Assembly: GCA_025200525.1 (NCBI GenBank)
Contig: CM045762.1
Span: 85,206,117-85,270,116, forward strand
Source of the DNA: Camellia lanceoleosa
Taxonomy: Eukaryota; Streptophyta; Magnoliopsida; Ericales; Theaceae
DNA: 64,000 nucleotides
Direction of reading: 5' to 3'
Shown here piece by piece: positions 43,012 through 53,583 of the stretch. The position numbers and the translations under genes are program-made. The notes beneath the pieces were generated by a model that searched no databases, was not told the origin of the DNA, and was given only the letters and a program-made list of their open reading frames with translations. Within the stretch, counting starts at the first letter, position 1, and each line of letters begins with the position of its first letter.

Positions 43012-44409
43012 GTACGGGACACAGCTACACGTGCAGAAAATAGGGAAACTTGAAGATGGCATTCTAAAATAAAAGCACGTGCGGGCCGCACGTGCGACAC
43101 ACCTTCCCGTACGTGCGGCTAGGGACTTCCGCACGTGCGGCTTGAGGGGAAACATTCTGTTGACTTTTTATGCTTTTCTCAACCCTCTAAATGTGTTAAA
43201 ATGTCCATTTGACTCTTTTGTAATGTGTATAATTAAACGGAACTTAACGAATCAAATAGCAAGTGAACAAGAAGAAACTAAAGAAGAAGAGAATGCTTAC
43301 AAGTGTGTGCTGTGTGTAGGTCACATACCAGACGAGACTAGCGTGCAACCACATCACTGTAAGTAATAGTAGTATAAAATGATGTTTTGCTTATTGCTAT
43401 AATCATGCTTTTGTTTATGAATAGCATATGTGATGGATTCGACTATGTGAATGGAACTAATTGAGATAATTGCACAATGTCACTACCATGGACTCAAGGT
43501 TGTTGAGAACCTCAGAATAAAGGTGGGCCCAAGGCCGTTATGATATGAATTGTTAATGATTTATGACATACGGCTCGAAGGTCAGGATAGATGGGGACAT
43601 GTCGATGTTCCATCTTCTTTGTAATGATATGGATCACATGTGACCAATGGCGTTAAGGCCAAAGGAGGTGGGGACATGTCGATGTTCCATCCACCTTACA
43701 TTGATTTGGACAACTGTTGATTTGTTTGGCTTAAAGCTATTCCGAACTGTATTAGACCTAAGGCCGTTTTGTAACCTATGTAGGCCTGAGGCCGTTCTGT
43801 GTCGACTTATGGGCCTGAGGCCATTTTGAAGTATGTTTACAACTAAAATCTATACCTAGTTTGTATATAGTCTCTAACTCTTATGCTTATGCAATTATCT
43901 TTTCTGCATTACTATTATTCACTAAGCCTTGCTCACTTTATGTTTATGTATGTATGTGTAGGCCATCAATGAGAAGGCCAACCCTAGGTCAGCTTTAGGA
44001 GCCTTTTTGCTGGACTTGTCTCATAATATACCCGAATGCTCTTTTGTTGTAACACTAGGACCCCTTTTGTTTTTGTTTTGGGAGGTCCCGTATACACATA
44101 TATAATGGCATGTTTTGATGGCTTTGGATGACTTGTCTTAGTTGGTTTTAATGTATAGCTTACGGGTTGCTACCCTATATGTACAAAAGCTCATGTGTGG
44201 ATTCGATGTATATATTTACATATATGATGTATGATGTGTAAAGTGGCATGATCCTGGCATATAGGCACGACTCAATGGTTATTTATTTTGATATTAAATT
44301 TGCTTTCGTTCAGGCCCCACAGGCAATATAGTTATGAATATTTAACTCCGAGGCTTAAGTTTCAGAATGGTCATGCCCAAACTTTGAGGGGCAAGTTGGG
44401 GTTGTGACA
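43012..44409 (+). mobile_element. LTR B: 5'-truncated Tekay-type LTR
   Basis: It begins abruptly after the end of LTR A and ends GGGTTGTGACA, like LTR A. Order of parts is the same as in LTR A: motif cluster (43028-43140), GGCC-AAGGCC motifs (43525-43830), the box TTCACTAAGCCTTGCTCAC followed by TGTAG (43917-43962), then the end. A 22-bp block (GGGGACATGTCGATG...) is repeated at 43591 and 43670. The sequence has diverged strongly from LTR A, so this is a different family or an old copy. Confidence 0.72.
43028..43140. repeat. GCACGTGCGG cluster in LTR B
   Basis: CACGTG or TACGTG cores lie at 43028, 43076, 43089, 43110 and 43132, mostly in CCGCACGTGCGG palindromes. Three successive spacings are 13, 21 and 22 bp. 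The placement is like the CTCGAG cluster of LTR A. Confidence 0.88.
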
Positions 44410-45404
44410 ACTCCTAAGGAAGACAGACATTTTTTGAGACTCAGTCAGTTGAAATATTTGCGTAACTAATTAGGATGACGCCATAGGAATTATTATATGA
44501 TGACGCCAGACAGAAATATTTAGGATGAAGACATATATTAATTATATGATGACGCCATAGGAATTATTATATGATTCAGTGATTATTACATCTAGCAACT
44601 AATTAGGATGTATTGTAGGGACACTTAGATACATAATTATGGACATGAGACTCAAATACAATAGTGCCACACGGACATTATAATTTTCTTAAAAAAAATT
44701 AAAATAAAAAACATGACAAGACATGACAGGAACATAGTAACAAATAAAAATATACAAAAAATATATATATATATTTCATGCCTTGAATATTTAAGATCCA
44801 ACTCATGAGAATTAAATATAAATAATAAAAAATATATAATATTAAGTACAATAAAAGGGTTTCTCTCATATATATATATAGATATATAAAAATCTCAATT
44901 AATACATGAGATTCTCTAATTATATACATCTTATATTCAACATCTAAATAAAGTGAATATACAATATGTAATTCCAAAAGCAATAACAATAAATGTAACT
45001 GAAATGTCTTTAGGCTTACAACAAACAAAAGGGTATAATCCTTACAAAAGACTGCACTCGACCTACACAAAATGGGCCCAAGACCTACAAATCAAAAGAG
45101 CTCTTATATAGCTCATGCACATATCTCATGCCCCTCAAGGTCGAGGCACGTCATCAATACCTGAAAAAGATTTCAGCTACGCAGAATGAACATATAGTCG
45201 AACAAGGTAATATTTCACATGATAATATGTCTTTACACATGTATATGATCATGATGCTATAGATGTATAGTATGCTCAAAATGGTTTCTCAATTTCATTA
45301 TTATCGACTCGGTGAATCCTTTCAAGTGCATATATCTGCCAGTTATCATCGGTAAGTACCTAATCTAGTGAGCTATCTGAAAAAATACTCTGCCAGTAAC
45401 CATC
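44410..45404 (-). mobile_element. LTR D, 3'-side fragment (left of solo LTR F), plus unassigned spacer
   Basis: From about 44690 to 45404 the minus strand resembles the distal part of a Tekay-type LTR (a TTTTTCAGGTATTGATGACG stretch near 45155-45175). It is continuous across the solo LTR F with 49339-50474. 44410-44690 is AT-rich, with a direct repeat of ATGACGCCATAGGAATTATT (about 44474 and 44547). The exact end of D was not found. Confidence 0.45.
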
Positions 45405-46720
45405 TGTAGACGTCCCCGAACGTCTCGGGAGGATGACTCCCGTTCTGGTCATATGTGGGTTTACTACAGTTCGGATTCAAATTGTTGTCACGGTTCTAAA
45501 TCTGAACCAAAGAGTCCAAATCCGGCAAATCGTTTTGAGAAAAACAGATTTTGAAAGAAGTGCCAAACATGGACTGCTTTGCCAGATACAGAGTCGCCAC
45601 CTAAATATTTTTTAATGGGGAAATTTAGGAAACCCTGACTCGGTGCCAAAGGCCACGTGTCCGTCATCACCAGAGTTGCCTCGGCTCGGGAATTTGGGTA
45701 CGATTGGGGAAGGTCAGCTATGAGCACCCCCTCTCGCCCGGTCCGAAGACCGGCTTTTACTAATCATGATATCCAATTTTGAAAACGTTATGTGTTCTTA
45801 TTTCGGTTATTAGCCTAGATTTACTATGTTATGCGCACAGCAAACAAGTATAGACTAGAGTGCCTAATTTGGAAATAAGCATTGCATATCCGTTTATTTT
45901 GAAAAACACTTTGGAATTTGCTACTCACAAGTAGGCTAAAACACGGATTTCAACGAGTTTTTCCAACTCAGACAATCCAACCTTCACCCACAGGCATTCA
46001 AACAGTTTATCACATAAGCATCTAGCCACATGGTAAGCATGCTGTCATGATAACATTCACACGCATGCGACATGCTAAAGCATAAAAGCTTACCTGGTAC
46101 TCTAAGCCAAAACAAAAGATAGTTAGCAATTAATGCATGATCCTAGCTCATGTTAAAATGGCTAATGCAACGCATACAAAATGCAATTTACAATAGGCTC
46201 GGCTATCCTACAATGGCATGTGAGATGTTACAAATAACACGTATTCAATTTGGGAATTGAAGTACAATGCGATTTGCATGATGTACCGAGCCCCAGTGCA
46301 TGTAAAACAAATGAATGGATGCACGCATGCATTGCATAAGGTGTGCTAATTTAAATATGCCCTAATCTACCATCATAAGCAGGTAAATAAAAGGGGAGGA
46401 AAGACGTGGGGTTGGAAGGCATGCACACACTCACACACACTTATTACACAATTGCGCCCTCACTCGGAGGGACCAAATAAATATTACAGTCCGAATAATA
46501 AATACATTAATTATTACAGAATTTCTAATTAATTAACAGAATGAATGCCAAAAAAGGAAAGGTGGCCACCACCCCCCGCCTCGGGATACGCGAATGATGC
46601 ATGCTCGAATCCGTCTCGTCTGGAAAGCCCGTACCATACCATTGCTGCCTCTGTTTTCACTGCCTTGCTTCTCTGAAAATCGCCAAAGTTCTGGGACAGG
46701 TTCCTTGCACACTGTAGAAT

Positions 46721-46830
46721 ACCATCGGCTGGAGGAAATGCCCACCGGCCATATAGAATTGCCACCGGCTGCTGATGGAGTTATCGGCCATTCACCAATG
46801 GCCGGTCGGCACTGAATGTTGCCGGTCGGC
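46721..46830. repeat. CCGGTCGGC / ACCGGC array in LTR F, ~20-bp period
   Basis: Six copies of a CGGC-centred motif (from ATCGGCT to GCCGGTCGGC) have CGG at 46726, 46746, 46766, 46785, 46807 and 46827. The spacings are 20, 20, 19, 22 and 20 bp. On the coding direction this array is about 1.9 kb downstream of the TATA-like box. Confidence 0.88.
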
Positions 46831-48731
46831 AGAAACTTCCTGCAAAAGACAGTTTTGACAGCAACAGAGGACATGCAGTATATGCCATGGGATTTCAGGC
46901 ACATGTGAGCATGGCCATGTTCCCCGTCATGTATTGAACTCAGGGAAACATGGCCCTCGATCCTCGAGCCATCAATTGTGCATGATAGCCTAAGAGATCA
47001 AGCTTGCCATTTGATGTGAAAATGCATGCAACACACAAATGAGGTCCAAGACCCTATCATGTCGAAGTCAAGGGCCCCGGTGACCGAGAGTTAAGACGTG
47101 TTACATCACTTGTAGTATGAACGCTCCTCAACCCTCACACTTGGTTTGATACCCCAAACCAAGTAATGCAATGCATGTTATGCAAACATGGCTCAAAGAT
47201 ATGACATGAGATTAAGATGCAAGGCATGCCAAATGCCATGCAACTATCATGGCAAGTATGCAATGCTAGGCATGCAAGATGCAAATGCAATGCAAACATG
47301 GACGATTTAAGCAATAGGGTCATCATGTTACAACACCTAATGAAGCAATCATGCAACAAACATGAGACAAGCATGCAATAGGGGACTTAAACCATAAAGG
47401 GGCAGACCTCAATCCACCCCAAAACAGTGGCCAAAAGTGCCCAAAATGGTGGACAAACACTCATGCAAACATGCAAGCCAATGGACCTAAAGCTAAGGCA
47501 CAAAAAGGGGGCACTTTACTTCCACTAACATGGCCACTCATGGCATGAATTAGACAAGCAAAAACAGAATCCTAGCATGCAAAAATGGACTTCAAAACCC
47601 ACTGATGTGGTAGCTTAAATGGCTCCAATGAGATGCATGCACCAAAGCTCATTTCTAGGCATAAAAGGGCACATCCTCAAAGCATGAAAGAGGTCACATA
47701 TGCAAACATACAAACATGATTTATGGACTGAAATACGGTCCTAAATGATGCCAAATCATGATGATTGTCTAAGCTAAGCATGCTAGAGGCCAATATACTC
47801 AAGGCTTACAAGCCAAAACACAAAGAGATGACACCAAACATGGAAAGCATGACTAAAGCACATGGCTAACAGGCCTTAAACATGGTAAAGTAATGCCAAT
47901 ACCTTCATGAAATTAGGCTAACACATGCAAGAATCATGGCCTAAACACAAGATGCATTTCTATGCCAAATAGAGGAATGCAAAGCAAGTATGTTAAGCAT
48001 GCAAAAGGGCACAAATCCGACCAAAAACAGAGATGACATATGACCTAGAGACACCCAAAAACCTCTGAAATAGTGCTAAAATCAATCAAGCATGCATGTT
48101 GCCCTTTAAGCCAAAAGGCAAGGAAATGAGGCAATGAAGGGAGAGGGGTGTCCCTCCCCTATACAAGACTTCAAACCACCTTCCTTACCACTGAAAAATC
48201 ACTGGTTTTCAGTGGTGAGAAGACTAAAATACTCAAGCAAACAAAGCCTCACAAAGGAAGTACCAAAAAGGCCAAATAAGGCCTAAGAGGGTGAGTTTGA
48301 ACTCAAACCACAAAACACCCTCAATGAGAGTTCTTAAGCATGAAAATATAAGATTTTTTTATGTTATGTACAAAGTCTAAATCAGCAAGCAAGACAGGTA
48401 AAAAACTAGTGCAAGTTTAGGGAAACTAAAGCAAAGTGATTATCCTTGAAGAACACCTCAAGAATAGTCAATGCAGCCCTCCTCTTTTGATCAAAATCAG
48501 TCCAAAAGCTCAAGAATCAACCCTCAAAGCCTCTCAATCTCGGAATAAGGTGTAATGGTGTGTGTATAGGTGCAAAAGTAAGGTAAAAATGCACTTTTGG
48601 GCTTCCAAACAGACACTAAGGGAGGAGAGAGAGGGAACTATAGAGAGAGATAATATATCTAGCAGATATATATGTATACAAGCTCTGGTTCTTATGTTTA
48701 TAACTCAAACCCTTAACAATGGAGGAGGATG

Positions 48732-48895
48732 GCTCTATATATAGACTAAGAAAATGGTTCTTGGCTTCTCCAAGAAGCCAAGTGAAAGGGGCAAAGGGTG
48801 CAAAGGAGTCTTGGCTTCTAGAGGAAGTTAAGACAGCTGGCCAAGCTTCTCCAAGAAGCTTGGCCAAGGGTTCATCCTTCTAGAAGGAACCAAAG
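48732..48895 (-). promoter_or_regulatory. Promoter region of LTR F with three inverted repeats
   Basis: The minus-strand TATA-like TCTATATATAGAG (48732-48744) is preceded (higher coordinates) by GGCTTCT-TGG-AGAAGCC (48763-48779), AAGCTTCT-TGG-AGAAGCTT (48843-48861) and CCTTCTAGAAGG (48877-48888). The last contains TTCTAGAA, which fits the nTTCnnGAAn unit of heat-shock elements. The first two have TTC and GAA five bases apart, which fits less well. Confidence 0.5.
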
Positions 48896-48980
48896 GGGGT
48901 CAAGGGTGTAAAGGGTTCATCCCCGTGCATGGGAAGTGGTGATGGTGCATTGCCAGCTATGCACCATGCCTGAGGGGTGC

Positions 48981-49117
48981 AAGTCGGCTGGCAAAAGAGG
49001 TCATCGGCCACAACAAAGTGCCGATCGGCAAAATATAGTGCCGACCGGCCATTGGTTTTAAGAAACCACTACCGGTGGCACCCACAAACGGCCGGTGATG
49101 GGTGGGGGCAGCCGGTG
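48981..49117. repeat. CCGATCGGC / ACCGGTGG array in LTR F, 20-bp period
   Basis: Seven copies have CGG at 48985, 49005, 49026, 49046, 49073, 49093 and 49113. Spacings are 20, 21, 20, 27, 20 and 20 bp. The array is 240-370 bp upstream of the TATA-like box on the minus strand. Confidence 0.9.
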
Positions 49118-49338
49118 GAGTGTGGGGATGGCCAACAAGCCATTCCCTGCCCTTCAAGGCAAAAACACAAGTGTTTGGCGCCAAAACCAAACACGGAACA
49201 GTCGAGTTCGGAGATTCTGAGGCAAGGCGCGTAGCCGAGACCTCCGGGAACTCCAAACGAACACAAACATGGATGATCACCGGGTGTTCAAATGGTGACG
49301 TCGAAGTCTTGAGGACGGTCAAAAATGGGGTGTCTACA

Positions 49339-50474
49339 CCATCGTTAAATGTCACCTAATCACCACCAAAATTATCGATTTCTAATCGGAAGGACCTTGG
49401 TACCTACACCGTGTAGGTTTTCAGTCTTTCACCATGGACTATCTAGCCAAATTATTTCAATCTCATCTATACATCACCTGGATTCACCACCAATGTTCAA
49501 TTAAAACCATAGCGTTTAATGTAGTCAATGCAACACATGCAAGTATTCAATTCTCGTAAAATATGCTCCATGCACCTTTGTTCAATAGTGGATTTTCATT
49601 TCCATGAATTCCATAATTTAATAATACAATGAATATGGGTTTTCATCAACCTATTGTATCAATATCTATAATAATACCATTTTCCACCAATGGCCAATAC
49701 AATTATCTATAATAATGATATAATTTCAATAATAATAAACAATAATTTCCAATTTCAACACAATATCATAATTTCTTTCAACATAACATCACCAATTTTA
49801 ATATAACACTACTAATTTCTCATTTGGTACAATTTCACAAATTAGGGCTTTTTACAAAATTGGGGCTTTCTCACTTTTAAGCACCTTCATGCAATTTTAT
49901 ACAATGAAAATAAGTTTAATAAGAAAATTATAGAAAAATACCCAATCAATTATCAAACCCTAACTCCTTAACATGCCATTTCTCATCTCTCTACAAATAT
50001 CCAAGGTTAATCTAATAAAATAACCATACATCCATCCATAAACTCATATTAAACAAATGAAAAGAGGAGAAACACAAACTTTTGAAAATGCTTGAATCAA
50101 CTATTGGCTTGGATGATCTTGAAGCCCTTGTCAAGATTTATAACCTTAATACTCAAGTCGGAGATCAGTTTTCAATACATGATTTTAATAGAGGTTTAAT
50201 GGTGGAGAGAGAAAGTGTAGAGAGAAGAGAGATATAGAGAGAGAATGAGTGATGTACAAATGTCTAAGGCCCCTACATATAATAGAAGCATAAAAGTAGC
50301 TTTAGGTCTTACAAATCTAATCAAAAGTGTAGCTTTCACGCATTAAAGTCAAACAGACTGCTTAAGGGGACAAAAGTTTGCTTAACTGGGGAATGATTGC
50401 TTGTAGGATCTTTGTTTTCTGAAATAGATTGCTCAAGCGGTAAAAAGTGTACTCAAGTGGTGAATGAGTGCTTG
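49339..50474 (-). mobile_element. LTR D, middle fragment with promoter and motif pairs
   Basis: On the minus strand a TATA-like TCTATTATATG near 50276-50286 is followed by CT-rich leader-like sequence (50160-50260). Upstream of it are two motif pairs (50361/50381 and 50432/50452). The fragment ends at the insertion of the chromovirus derivative at 50475. 49480-50100 is AT-rich and non-coding. Confidence 0.55.
50361..50457. repeat. CTTAAG / CTCAAG motif pairs in LTR D
   Basis: Cores at 50361 and 50381, and at 50432 and 50452, are each 20 bp apart. A third pair, CTTAAG at 60722 and TTCAAG at 60742, again 20 bp apart, lies beyond the nested chromovirus. The nested element therefore split one cluster. 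Confidence 0.9.
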
Positions 50475-53055
50475 TGTAGCACTTGTACCCTTTTAAAACT
50501 TTTGAGAAGTATATTTGAATCCTTTATTTTGTTTTGGGAACCTTTGGTGTTGTTGTATCTTTGTTTTGGATGAGTGAAAATTAATTTAAACCTGTTGGGA
50601 CTGTTCGTTCACGCTTGTTCGCATTGAAAAGTTGTTTGAAAACTTGAAAATCATGTTCTGGGGTCGACACCGAGCTTGGTGGTGGCGACACCTTCTCTTT
50701 TGGGTTGGTCGCAAGGGTTGACACCAGTCTTTGGAAGGGTCGACCCTTGTCCTGATTTTGCTCACTGCTTTCTGGTGTTGACACGTGCCTGTGGAAGGGT
50801 CAACACCTGCTGTGCAGTCAAGCCTAGTGTTCCAGGTTTCTTCTTGGGTGTCGACACCTGCATTGCAAAGGGTCGACACCTACGACTTTTTCCCAGATTT
50901 TTCCACCGGTTTAGGCCTACTTTTTGGGGATATTTTGACTAGATATTTTGGGTTGACTTTGGGGCTTATATCTAATTTTCTCCTAGTACTATATAAAGGC
51001 CCTCACTTGATCATTTCTTTTACTTTTTTCTCTCTTTCTTCCCTCTAAACCGTAAAACACCATCTCCCTCTCTCTCAAAAGCACTTTTCGCTCAAAATCT
51101 TTAGATCTAGTCTCTTGGAAGCATCTTCTTTCCTTGCTCCTTTGAGAAAGATTGTAGATCTCGTCAAGAGCTTCGTTTTGATCCTAGTAGAAGTTGGTTT
51201 CGACAACTTTGGAGTTTTAGCCTTTTGCTCATCTTCTCTTCCAAGCTCGAGGTAGGGACATTCTTGAGTTATATATACAAGTTTTGCTACCTTTATGTTG
51301 GTTTTAAGAGTTTTCATATAGTTCCTTGTTGATTTCAATCTTGTGTTTTGAAAATGTAGAGATGTTTTAAATGTGGGTTGTATCCCAACTCTTTTATAAA
51401 TCCTAGAAGGTTTTTCTTTGAGTTATATATATATATATATATAAAGTTTTTAGTTGATCTTGTAACTCTCCTTGAGAAATTTCAAAAATGGGTTTGGTGG
51501 CTCAAAGGATTGATGGTTTTTGTAAAACAAACTCTACCTTGTGTACATTAGAGATTTTCTTGAAATTTTAGACAACTTGAGTTGAGATTGAAGTGTGTGG
51601 TGAGATTTTATAAAAGAGATGAACAGTGTTAGGGTTTTTGTAAAAATCTAGAAATTGGGGGTTTTTTGAAAACATGAGGAAAACTATGAAATTCTCTTTT
51701 TCTTGCGTTAAACAAGTAAATGAGTGTGGATTTCACAATGTGATATAAAGAAATGATAATTTTCATGATATAAAAGAATGGGGGACTTATTTTTAAACTA
51801 TTGTTGAATATATGGAAATATTTGAGTGGAAGATGATAATTGTTGTGCATTATGGATTGTGAAAATTAATGTTTTAAAAACATTACATGTATTGATGAGA
51901 CTATATTGCTAAGAATTGTGAAAGGTGAAATTGTGGCTAAGTGTAGATAACATGTGGTTATCTTGGGAATGAGTAATGAAAAGAGGTAATGGAAAAATGT
52001 GATTGTTGATGTTATTGTAGAGACTTGGAAAATGAGAAGTATTTATGAAGTTATTATATAATACATGAGTATGCATGATTGAGGAATGGGAAATTGGTAT
52101 GTACCATGGATCGCGGGAATTGCTATGAGTTGAAGGTATATATATTATTTTGTGAAATAACATTGAAGAAAGAAAATGAGAAATGTATTTATTCAATATT
52201 GTTGTCATGTACGTGAATGGAGAAATGTTTTGAGTTGTGGAAAATCATTGCATTGCATATGCATTCAATTATTATTTTTGCATTGTAAATTTTGATTGAA
52301 GATATCTATTTCATGAAAGAAAATAAAGTTGTGATGTGAATTATGGAAATGTGAAAAGTGGTAAATACGGTGGTAAGTCCGATTAGAGGGTGTAGACGAA
52401 TTTTGTTAAGTTGGCCTGAGTGTCCTTGGTGAAAGACCAGAAAGCCGCGCGGATAGGTGTCGAGCCTTCCGGTTAATCCGGTAAAAATGACAGTTTGGTA
52501 GTACTTGCAGAGTCTACTTACAGACACCAGCGTAGGGATTACCGATGTCGTATTTACCGTCCCTGTTGATTAAAATTGGAAGTTTTTGAAATGTGGTGAG
52601 ATTGCAAACTTTTGTTGAAAAATGGATATCTTTGAGAAAAGCATGAAATGAAAATTTCTTTAAAAAAAGCATGGCATAGCATCGTCATTTGCATTTTTAG
52701 TTGAAGTGGCGTAACTGTATAATTGTAAAGAGTATAAAGCTCTTATTTTGTTGTGATATTTTTTTTTTTTTTGTAAAGCCAAGGGCTAATGTGTATGGGT
52801 CCGAGAGACCATGTTGTGTAACCGGGCTATTGCCTTGGAAGATGTAAGCCTTTAAGGGCATTTTATTTGTTTTGAGATTAGATGCTTCACATGTTATAGA
52901 ATTATGTATTCGTTATGTTGTGAATGTGAATCGCAAGTGAAACTTTTGTATTTAATCCATTTATTATATATGTGATGTTGGAGGGATTATTGTCATTGAT
53001 TAATGAAGGATCATTCTTATGGGTAGTTCATGTTGAAATATTTCGAGGCGTTACA
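50475..53055 (+). mobile_element. 5' LTR of element C
   Basis: 2581 bp. The TATA box CTATATAAAGG is at 50990-51000, with CT-rich sequence downstream. The GTCGAC cluster (50663-50877) lies 110-330 bp upstream of it. Compared with the 3' LTR it lacks 98 bp (equivalent to 60241-60338) between 52720 and 52721. The end of the LTR leads directly to the primer site. Confidence 0.93.
50663..50877. repeat. GTCGAC motif cluster in LTR C (four pairs, 21-22 bp)
   Basis: Cores GTCGAC, GGCGAC, GTTGAC or GTCAAC at 50663/50684, 50717/50739, 50777/50799 and 50850/50872 give within-pair spacings of 21, 22, 22 and 22 bp. The variant cores differ from GTCGAC mainly by C-to-T or G-to-A. The same cluster is in the 3' LTR at about 58173-58387. 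The cluster is in U3, upstream of the TATA box. Confidence 0.93.
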
Positions 53056-53583
53056 ACTTGGTATCAAAGCCACCGGGTTTGAATACTTGGGGCTCACGGG
53101 AAGTGGTTGTTATACCACAATGGGTTCATTTTGCATGATTAGGAAATGTTTTGTCTATGTGATTATGTGATAACATACTTATGTGACTATGTGGGTATGG
53201 GATTAGACTTTTGGGATGTTATTTACGCCTATTAGATTCTTTGAGGTCTTATTAGAAGGCTACCTGATCAATACTTCTTATACTAAGAATTCTTGGTTTC
53301 TCGTGGGACGAATCGCATCACTAAAGGATAATTCGTATGTATTTATATGACTATGTGCTTATGTGGAGTGAATTGGATTGCTTATGTGCTAGAATATATA
53401 TAATTGTATTAGTTTTACGTGTGAGGCAAGTTGTGAGTACATTTGGAATTATGTACCAATTTATCTATCATGTTTCTTAATTAGGATGTTAGGAAGGGTT
53501 CAAAGTCGTGGTGGTGAGAGTGTGTGCCTTAGGGAGGCTGTTGCATCGTGCACTTAGTTGATTTTGGTTTTGAATTTTATAGG

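Larger units (their letters stand above)
45405..49338 (-). mobile_element. 3.9-kb solo LTR-like element F
   Basis: Its ends are TGTAGAC...GTCTACA, with the 5-bp duplication CCATC at 45400-45404 and 49339-49343. On the minus strand it begins TGTAGACACCCCATTTTT, close to the start of element E. No coding sequence or second LTR is present, so a solo LTR of a giant element is the best reading. The minus-strand TATA-like box, TCTATATATAGAG, is at 48732-48744. It has two palindromic motif arrays (46724-46830, 48983-49117) and many ATGCATGC-rich words at 47150-48000. Confidence 0.85.

Noticed and set aside
46533..46904. 123-aa minus-strand frame in LTR F
   Set aside because: It lies in a solo LTR across the 20-bp array; no domain is recognised.
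46721..49117. CRISPR-like reading of the 20-bp phased arrays (short repeat, unique spacer)
   Set aside because: Motifs are only 7-10 bp and variable, there are no cas genes, and the setting is a plant LTR. The resemblance is only in layout.
51629..52208. Minus-strand frames of 73 and 99 aa, repeated at 59163-59727
   Set aside because: Both are inside the LTRs of element C, AT-rich, without domain. Their repetition reflects the LTR pair.
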